64,000 nt of DNA from Agarophyton chilense (Eukaryota > Rhodophyta > Florideophyceae > Gracilariales > Gracilariaceae): NCBI GenBank assembly GCA_030374765.1, contig JARGXX010000028.1:992001-1056000 (forward strand), read 5' to 3'. The notes below the pieces were generated by a model, which had not been told where the DNA came from, did no database searches, and saw nothing but the letters and a program-made list of their open reading frames with translations. Every line of letters begins with the position of its first letter. The first letter of the stretch is position 1. Below are positions 56,562-64,000 of this stretch, piece by piece. The position numbers and the translations under genes were made by a program.

Positions 56562-57448
56562 TGAAGGACAATGCCCTTGAAGGCGGTTTCTTCCCGGGAC
56601 TTAGAGATTTCGCTCGCTTGAGGACTAGCTTGGTCTGTGACAAGCAATACCGCTTTTGCGTGCCGACGGCCGGTTAGGACCGGAGATGCACACTGGTGGA
56701 ACACGTGGACTGCACGGTTGCCGACGCTCGAGTGCGAGGCGTGCCACACGTGGCCCGGATTCTACCTAATGGTTAGTATTATTTAGTAATTTTCAGTATT
56801 TATTTAGCTACGCTATCGCTATTTAGTTTCAATTTTTCGGGCGCGCGCCCACTGTCAGGGGCCGCGCACCACACTACTTAGGTGGTTGAGCACTGCTTCC
56901 CGGTAAACACCCTCTTGGGAGATCCCAAGGAGGGAGTCTTGGCTTTGAACTTTTCGCCTTCTGCGCGTCTTCACAGCATACTGCGTGAGCGCCCGTTGCA
57001 CGTTAGTTCATTTACCCCTCTGTCAACCAGAGTGCTACCACCACCGTGGGTTCATATGTAATCACCGACACTTGTCGTAGTCTCGCCCCTGTATAGGGTT
57101 TCGCCCCCGTTTCCTCTTGTTCTCCTTTTTGGCTCTCGTGAGCGGCCGCCCCACTCATCCCGCTCGTCCACCTCATACGAGTGTTTCCTCGCTCCTTTTC
57201 CGACAATCGCCGTGGTACCGCTGCGCCTAGGATTGGTCACACCCCGGACTGTGCCGTGCTCACCTAAACACTCTAGGTATATCCCGCCGGATTGGTCTCG
57301 GTCTTACACCCGACTCCGTCGTGCCTTTCCAGAGAGGCTCTGTTTTTGTGCTCCGCTGGGACGCGTCTCCTCCGCCTGAGGCGTGTCTCTCAAGAGAGGA
57401 AGATCCCGAACATCTTCGTGGTGTCTCCGCTCCAAGCGTTGTCCTACA
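56562..57448 (+). repeat. Family A 3' LTR, 887 bp
   Basis: TGAAGGACAATG at the start and GTCCTACA at the end. It is followed by the target duplication CCCAG. Its start matches the 5' LTR of the inverted element exactly, while the 5' LTR of this element has diverged (TGCAGTGCC). Confidence 0.92.
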
Positions 57449-57469
57449 CCCAGAGGTGATTGTACCACA
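57449..57469 (+). repeat. Right remnant of the family B 5' LTR
   Basis: CCCAG (target duplication), then AGGTGATTGTACCACA, the end of the family B LTR as seen at 38661-38681. The CA at 57468-57469 is the LTR terminus. Confidence 0.8.
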
Positions 57470-57472
57470 TTT

Positions 57473-57490
57473 TGGTCTCCCGACTTAAAA
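57473..57490 (+). promoter_or_regulatory. Family B primer-binding site
   Basis: TGGTCTCCCGACTTAAAA, three bases after the LTR end. The first 15 bases are identical to the family A PBS. A 126 bp leader follows to the gag ATG. Confidence 0.65.
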
Positions 57491-57616
57491 CTTTTTTTTA
57501 GGTTTCGTCGTACTTTCACGTTTCACACGAGATTCAGAGAAGGATTGGACGCTCGTACGCCTATTTGGTTTCAGAAAATCTCGCAAAGCGATACAGGATA
57601 CCACTATTGGTCACAA

Positions 57617-59749
57617 ATGGAACGACGTAAAAGGAATACGTGTGGTGCGAGAGCCCCGCCAAGCCATAAAGGTCTTAAAGGAGCCCCATCGGCTCAACCG
57701 ATTCTTGAAAACCCCGAGGAGCTGCTCCGGCGCCCTCGGGACAAAAACGTAAAGGTACATGGCTCGCCACCTATTGCAACGGAACTTCAAAGGGAATTAC
57801 CAATTGAGGTTGCAGTGGAGGAGCTATGGCCTCAGCTCGAAGAGCGAGCGAAAGCGCTCGTCACCCTCGCGGTCGAAGATGCATTAACCGTAAAGGAGAA
57901 GCCGGATATCCGGATGGTTCCGCCCTCAATGGACGTCGATGCATTTACCCATATTGTGGTTGACCTAGCAGCTCAAGAGCTATCGGACAGGATACCTCAA
58001 ATAGTGAAAAAGTATCTCTTTACAGATGCTAGGGAGCATGTTTACCGCTCGGTGCAGGACCTTTGGGTTTCCGAGGGATTCGCAGAATCCCGACCTACAC
58101 AGGTGAACATCGCAAAACGCATACCGCAAGGGTTCTAAATGGGTCAATCCACCCATTCCAAACTCTTACCTACTGATAGTGAGTACCTGAGAGGTTCAAA
58201 GCAGAGTCCAGAGGTCCCGGGGAAGGTAGATCCTCAACACATTTATCTGCCACCAATTACTGGTTTCGTTCAAAAGGATACCCATGGAGGTGGTCACAAG
58301 GACGATTCGTCTGACTCGTTGGATGAGCGACGAAGAAACCGAAAAGTGAAGAAGCGGAGGACGAAGAGGGGAAAGAATCGAGAGGATGATTCAGACCCCG
58401 ACTCGTCAGACTCCATTTCCGATACGAGTTCATCGTCGGATGATGACCGTGAAGGTAAGAAGAAGAATAATCCGAACAGGTCGACGAAGAAGTCTTCGAA
58501 AAAGAACCGAAAAGGTTAAGAGCGATACAATGAGTCGCCCGACTCTGAGTCGGACACCGAAATGGACCTGGAGGTGCACCAACCGTTGAAAGATATGTTC
58601 ACCAAAGTGGTTGATTACAGGACTTATTGCTTGATCAACAAGTCTTCTGAATACACCCAAGAGGTTGCCCAGAAAATTACTAAGCAGCACAAAAAGCTCA
58701 GCTTCCAAATGGGTGACACAACCTTCACAGGTACGGATCCTGTTGCGGTAATTGAGTTTCTACGGGAGTTCAAGCTTGCATGTGACCAAAATGGGTTTTC
58801 CGAGAGCGCTGCTGTGTGGCTATTTCAGTTTTACCTGAAAAGAGAAGCATACTACTTGCTGCAGGGTAAACTCCGCTGCAATACCTTAGCGATGGATGAG
58901 GATGGCACAGAGATGCTGGAGTCATAACGAGAAGTAGTCAATTTCCTTTTGGAAACATACGTCACCGATGAGGTTATCCAAGAGACTTACTCGGAAGTCC
59001 TCGATTAGCATCAAAGGTCTGGGCAAACCGAATCGGAGTTCTCTCTCGCGTTGTGGAGTCCGGCAACCCGCTGTGGTAATGTGTTCACAACCTCTAGGTT
59101 AAAGTCGCTATTTGACGACAATGTCGACAAAGCGATCCGTTCCCAGGTACGCTACTACCTGGCCACTAACCGAAAGATAGACTACGATGGGATGGCTCGA
59201 TACTCCCAGGGCCTTGTAGATACCGTTCGGCTGGGGAAGGGACCAGCCGTGCCTCCAACCTCGAAGGATAAACCGAAAAGGTCAGTCTTGGAAATTGAAG
59301 ACACAACAACCTCAGAGGGTAGCTCGCACATCGAAGTACCTACAGAAACCGCTATCCACTTGGTAGCGACCCAGGGGCGGTTCTCGAAACCTTCGACGGT
59401 AGGAAATCGGTCGTCAACGCGTACACCAAACTCGGTACAATCGCCGGCAAGTGCAGTGAGCCTGCATAGGATGCAGGGAGCGAGCTCCCATAACTCGCCA
59501 CCCACATCCTACGCCACTGCTCCTACCAACCAGGTTTCGAAGCCCCCCTCAATAGTAACGCGAGACCCCCAAACTGGAAGCCTCGTCTGCTGGTTCTGCC
59601 GCGCGACAGACCATTTGGAAAACAATTGCGCTAACTTACCTCTAGGGATGAGAGACCAGTTGATTGAGGCTCGCATGCAGAATCACCAACAGCTCTATGG
59701 GCCTTCAACGAAAGCACCAAATAGGTTGCAACCCCGTACACCGGTGTAG
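57617..59749 (+). pseudogene. gag: Family B gag
   Basis: ATG 57617 (MERRKRNTCGARAPP). All parts stay in one frame despite stops at TAA 58136, TAA 58517, TAA 58925 and TAG 59006, so it died by substitutions. The N-terminal domain is helical (VAVEELWPQLEERAK). A Lys/Arg then Asp/Ser/Glu-rich linker (58320-58500) follows. The capsid-like domain contains DQNGFSESAAVWLFQFYLK and VVNFLLETYVTDEVIQE. The zinc knuckle CWFCRATDHLENNC (CX2CX4HX4C) lies near 59590 and is intact. It is homologous to the B' gag at 9788-12015. Confidence 0.85.
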
Positions 59750-59826
59750 GTCAATTCCATCGAGGAAACACCAAACTTGGAGTCAACCCCTCCCATACAG
59801 GAGAAAAACACCGAACGGTTGGCGTA

Positions 59827-62800
59827 ATGGCCGAACCCAACATGCAAGTAGAAGGCCAATCGATACCCAGAACCTTGAAGGTGGAAGAGAACACGTCACA
59901 ACCAGTTCCGGTTTTTCATATGAAGTACAACATCTATAAAGTACGTGCTTCAATGTGTTTATCCGATCGCCTTTCGGTTCCAGTCAACTGCGTGTTGGAT
60001 ACGGGGGCCGGCCCAAACGTCCTGAACTCCCGCGTCATACCTGAGGCGGTACTTCAGAACTTGAGCCGACCTCCCGAAAACAACCGGCTGGTGGATGCAA
60101 ATGAGAGCCCATTAAACCTTCGAGGTATGCTCACCACTGTGGTGCAGCTCGGACACCTCAAGGTAAGACTGCAATTCTTTGTTGTCGACCGTTTACCCAC
60201 AGACTGCCTACTAGGTACGAACTTCATCGACAGACATGTCAAAGCAATCCTTCCGGGTTCCCGTACCGTCGCCCTACGTCACGGGGGACGAATTGCCAGT
60301 TTAGGTAATACGGAAACCAAACGGGGATGGTTCGTCAAACCGAAGAAGACTATATCCCCCGAAACGGTCTCCAACAAAGTTGCGCATTACCAAACAGGTT
60401 GTTATCCCGCCAATGCACCAAATATTGGTACTGTTGTCGTGTGCGACCCCCTGGTTGGTCATACTACAAAACCATCCGAGGTTAGCACATCGACACCTCA
60501 CCTTGATGACCAACGGGATTGTCGACAACATCCCAAATCAACTCCTTAAGACGTGCCTCAGCAACTTCAGCAGTCACGACGTGAAATTGCCGAAAAATAC
60601 CAATGTTGGCATCGCACTACCGGCACCACAAGGTGTCTTCACCGTAGTTCACACTGATCTTTGCGAGGCCGCCTTCGATAAGGAAGGGGGTGCGCACATG
60701 CGTCCACAACCACAAAGGTATCGATTAACACCAACTTGGAATCAAAGCTAACCGATAAGGCATCGGTAGACAAAGAAGAGGAACATGACCCTGAGAGGCA
60801 ACGGCAAGATACAGTCCAGATCGGTGAAGATAACGACGAACTGCGAGGCTGTATTATCGACCTTCTGGAGGAGTTCGAAACCATGTGGTCAGGCCATCTG
60901 GGCCAAATTAAGGCCACACATCATCGCATCGAGCTCCTCTCTGACTCGAAGCCGATTTATCATCAACCATACCGTGCAGGTCCAAAGGAGAGAGAAGTAG
61001 AACTCAAAGAAGTGGAGCGAATGGTCCAAGAAGGTGTAATTGAACCAGCCAACTCAGACTGGGCTATTCCCGTGGTTCTGGTTCAAAAGAAATGGGATAA
61101 CCGTATGAGGTTCTGTGTGGACTACAGGAGGGTCAATAGCATGACCGTCAGAAGGCTCAATAGCGTGACCGTCAGGGATTCGTACCCGTTACCTAGAATG
61201 GATGAGTTCATCGACTCCTTGGGAGATGCGCAGATATTTACCACGTTGGATGCCAATCGTGGTTATTTGCAGGTACCCGTAGGTGAGGAAGATCGACACA
61301 AAACGACCTTCACGTGCCATGCAGGTTTGTTTCGCTTCGAGCGGATGCCATTTGGGTTGCGCAATGCTCCAGCCACCTTTCAAAGGGCGCTGGACATCAT
61401 CATTTCAAAGATTAAGTAGAAAACCGACTTGGTATACATCGATGATGTAATCATCTACTCCAAATCGGTAGGAGAGCATTTTGCTCACGTGCGCACCGTA
61501 CTAACCCTCCTAGCTGAGGCGGGGGTGACGCTGAAGCTTCGCCAATGCGTCTTCTTTACCAGAACGGTTGAATACCTGGGCCACATCATAGGCCCTGGTA
61601 CCCTAGAGGTTGCGCCGAGCAACATTAGAGCCGTACAGGAGGTCAAGGTGTCACGATCACAGGCAGGCGTACGATCCTTTATAGGTTTATGCAACGTCTA
61701 TCGTCGCTTCGTGAAGGGATTCGCGAAAATAGCGGCTCCCCTCCACAAGAAGCTCCAGAAATGTGAACCTGAACGGTTTGAGAATCTATCGAACGACAAA
61801 ATGGATAGCTTTTAAGGAATTGAAACGAGCGTTGTTGTCGCCGCCAATCTTAGAGTTACCGAAAACAGGTCTACCGTACACGCTGGATACAGATGCATCC
61901 CATGCCCAAATTGGTTGTTGTCTCATGCAGGAGCAGCACAAGGGAGACAAATTACCTAAAGGGTAATGGAGCCGCGCTATGAATGAGACGGAGCAGAACT
62001 ACACCGTAACCGAGAACGAATGTCTAGCAGTAGTGTGGAGCATGTTGATGCTCCGTCCATACCTTTATGGTGAGCGCTTTGCGTTGCGCACGGACCACGA
62101 TGCCTTAAAGTGGTTCTTCGGACTCGCCGATGCGTCTGGTAGACTTGCCCGTTGGAGGTTGAGACTGTCGTAGTTTGAATACGACGTACAGTACCGTCCA
62201 GGTATCAAGCACAACATAGGTGATGCTATGTCACGCTTAAACACCTCAGGGCTAGAGAGAGAACCTGTGGACGATGATATCTCTGCTTTCTGGTGTCATC
62301 AAACCAAAATGATACCGGCGACCACCTAGAGAGATGTTGGGACTTACCTAAAGAGGGTGCCTTGCAGAACACCGACATGGTAACGCAGATATTGAACCTA
62401 GAGGAAACGAACGTCATGCCCGTAACCCGAGAGAAGTTTCTACGAGAACAGGCCCAGGATGCGTACTGCAGAGCACTGGCTGACCAAAATGGTTTCAAAG
62501 GATCACCATTCGATGTGAACCACAATGGGTACATCGTGAGAAGGTCAACCTTGAATGGTATCCTTCAAAAGGTGGTTCCGAAGGCGCTTCGCCCGAGAGT
62601 CTTGAATCTCGCGCACTACCCGCGACTATTGGGACACCCCGGTGCCTCTAGGATGTATTACACCTTGAGGCAACAGTTCTATTGGCCTCATATGGCCCAT
62701 GATGTCTATACCTTTGTAGGTCAATGCGAATCCTGTGTTCGTACCCGCGGTGGTATTTGAAAGCATCGAAAGTACCTCAAGCTGTTTCCAGCAGCGGGTC

Positions 62801-64000
62801 TGCTGGAGTTTGTTGCGATAGACCTTCTATGAACACTTCTCAAGACCGAGAATGGGTATCAGCACATTCTAGTGATCACCGACAGGTTCTCGAAGCATAC
62901 GAGAGCGATACCTTTAAAGGAGACGAAGTCAACAACACTGGCGATCGCGTTCCTCAACAATTAGGTCTACCTGCATGGTGCACCACTGTACCTACTTACC
63001 GATAATGGTTCCAACCTGGTATCGAAGTTCTTCGAAGCAGTCTGTAACCTCCTGGGTATCAAGCACTATTTTACGACTACCTACCACCCGCAGACAAACG
63101 GACAGGTCGAGCGGTTTAACCACACATTGGTAACAAGGCTACGACAATATTCGCAAGAGCACCAAACGGGGTGGGATGAGCTGGTGCAACCGTTCACCTA
63201 CTCCTATAACCTTCAGGTACACCGGTCAACGCAGACCATTCCTTTGATTCGGTTCCTTCGCGACAATCTCCAGGTGTTGTAGTGCAGGGAGATCATACCA
63301 CCAGCACTGCAGTTGGCACAATGACCCCTGCCCAAGTCAAGCGAAATACCCTTTTGAGATTGGGGAGGGCTCTCAAACATGCAGAGAGCCGCCTCACCGT
63401 AGCCCAGAAGCGGTACAAAGCCGACTACGACCGTAGGGTAACCCAAGTGGTCTCTGTATCGTCGGGACAATATATCTACATAGACAACCCACCTTCAAGT
63501 AAAAGACCACGACCGGGTGATGAAGCGGACGATAAAGCTATTGATAAAGATATCAATTCGAAGCTTCTACCCGAATCAGTGGGACCTTATAATGTATTGA
63601 ACGCATCAGACCACACCGTTACGGTTGACCAAGATGGAATACCGAATACGATATCAATTGACCGTATTACGGTAGCACCTGAAACGGTTCAACATCGCAT
63701 GGAGGCAGGCACCTCAGCCCGAGAGCCCAGAGCGGTAGCTCTGCGCACTAGACTCTCGGAGGACCCCACCCCAATTGAGGGGAATGATGAATTACAACGG
63801 GATGATCCGGATTTCATCCCTCTAACAGGGACGGAAATGGAACCTCACACGGTAACAGCGGAAGCTCCCCACCCGTCTCCCACACACGAAGCTCCCAACT
63901 CGGAACAAATGAACCCTCGAGGTGGCGTTCCCCCGAAAGATCAGGACGAGACCTCAGAGAAATTTTCCGTGGACCGTCGTGTGAACCACACGCGAACCTA
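59827..64000 (+). pseudogene. pol: Family B pol: PR-RT-RH-INT, continues past the window
   Basis: Protease is DTGAGPN near 59998 and LLGTNFIDRH near 60210. A frameshift occurs near 60380. RT (60736-61815) has motif A FTTLDANRGY, YIDDVI near 61435, and a TAG at 61417 where the related elements have Trp. An 8-codon tandem duplication sits at 61126-61173. RNase H (about 61830-62250) has DTDAS and TDHDAL, with a frameshift and stops at 61964 and 62171. The integrase (about 62580-63250) has an HHCC finger (CESC), DDE aspartates in VAID and LTDNG, and the glutamate in GQVERFN. Stops occur at 62758, 62830 and 62963. After that the reading continues to the edge with an acidic/Pro linker and no chromodomain yet. 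Confidence 0.85.

Larger units (their letters stand above)
46354..57448 (+). mobile_element. Complete family A Ty3/gypsy chromodomain element, 11.1 kb (copy 2)
   Basis: Both LTRs are 887 bp (46354-47240 and 56562-57448), with TG...CA ends and target duplication CACAG (46349-46353) / CCCAG (57449-57453). The uninterrupted target GCATACCCCAGAGGTG exists at 38655-38670. The order is LTR, PBS, gag, pol with chromodomain, antisense ORF, PPT, LTR. Gag and pol are dead. Confidence 0.95.
45762..64000 (+). mobile_element. Family B Ty3/gypsy element, 5' LTR interrupted by family A, 3' end off-window
   Basis: A plus-strand gypsy element. Its 5' LTR is 45762-46353 plus 57454-57469. The family A element (46354-57448) and a 5 bp target duplication separate the two LTR parts. 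PBS, gag and pol follow from 57473. The host-like segment ends at its left border. Without the insert the element has about 6.5 kb visible and continues beyond the window. The integrase is present; no chromodomain is seen before the edge. Confidence 0.85.

Noticed and set aside
1-64000. CRISPR arrays, rRNA or tRNA genes, bacterial operons
   Set aside because: No regularly spaced short repeats, no cloverleaf or rRNA signatures, and gene content is plainly eukaryotic retroelement.

Overview
This is a stretch of eukaryotic nuclear DNA made almost entirely of decayed LTR retrotransposons nested in one another. A 6.5 kb segment that looks like host sequence occurs twice as part of a larger duplication. 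The eukaryotic calls rest on a canonical 120 bp GT-AG intron, chromodomain-bearing Ty3/gypsy pol genes, TG...CA LTRs with 5 bp target duplications, a Ty1/copia RNase H remnant, and a C2H2 zinc-finger ORF. I cannot fix the lineage. The gypsy RT/RNase H sequences remind me most of oomycete or fungal elements, and the methyltransferase belongs to a family best known from animals (METTL27). Treat the organism as undetermined.

Layout: 1-9787 is a minus-strand chromodomain gypsy element (A1), cut by the left edge, whose LTR is rearranged into inverted and permuted copies. 9788-12702 is the gag and 5' LTR of another minus-strand gypsy (B'). 12703-19159 is host-like DNA: a copia remnant, a tiny predicted secreted peptide, a methyltransferase gene with an upstream intron, a zinc-finger ORF and two strong hairpins. 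19160-19751 is the first part of a family B LTR, and at 19752 a family A gypsy element begins inside that LTR. This family A copy stops at 29121, where it is fused tail-to-tail to an inverted family A element (29122-37149, minus strand). 37150-38681 is the 3' end and 3' LTR of a plus-strand family B element.

From 38682 the sequence of 12163-29121 is repeated in direct orientation up to 55723, at a period of about 26.6 kb. The second copy continues past the point where the first is broken, so it holds a complete family A element (46354-57448, 11.1 kb, 887 bp LTRs, TSD CACAG/CCCAG). This element sits inside the 5' LTR of a family B gypsy whose internal region (57470-64000) runs off the right edge.

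The element genes are gag (coiled coil plus CCHC knuckle) and pol (protease, RT, RNase H, integrase and, in families A and A1, a chromodomain). All carry stops and frameshifts. In A1 and the inverted family A element a G AAA AAC heptamer directly before the gag stop suggests -1 frameshifting. Elements A1, A and B share a near-identical primer-binding site, and B' has a one-base variant of it. The most unusual feature is a long antisense reading frame (about 555 codons, unrecognised) between pol and the 3' LTR of family A. Family B has another, unrelated-looking antisense frame in the same place.
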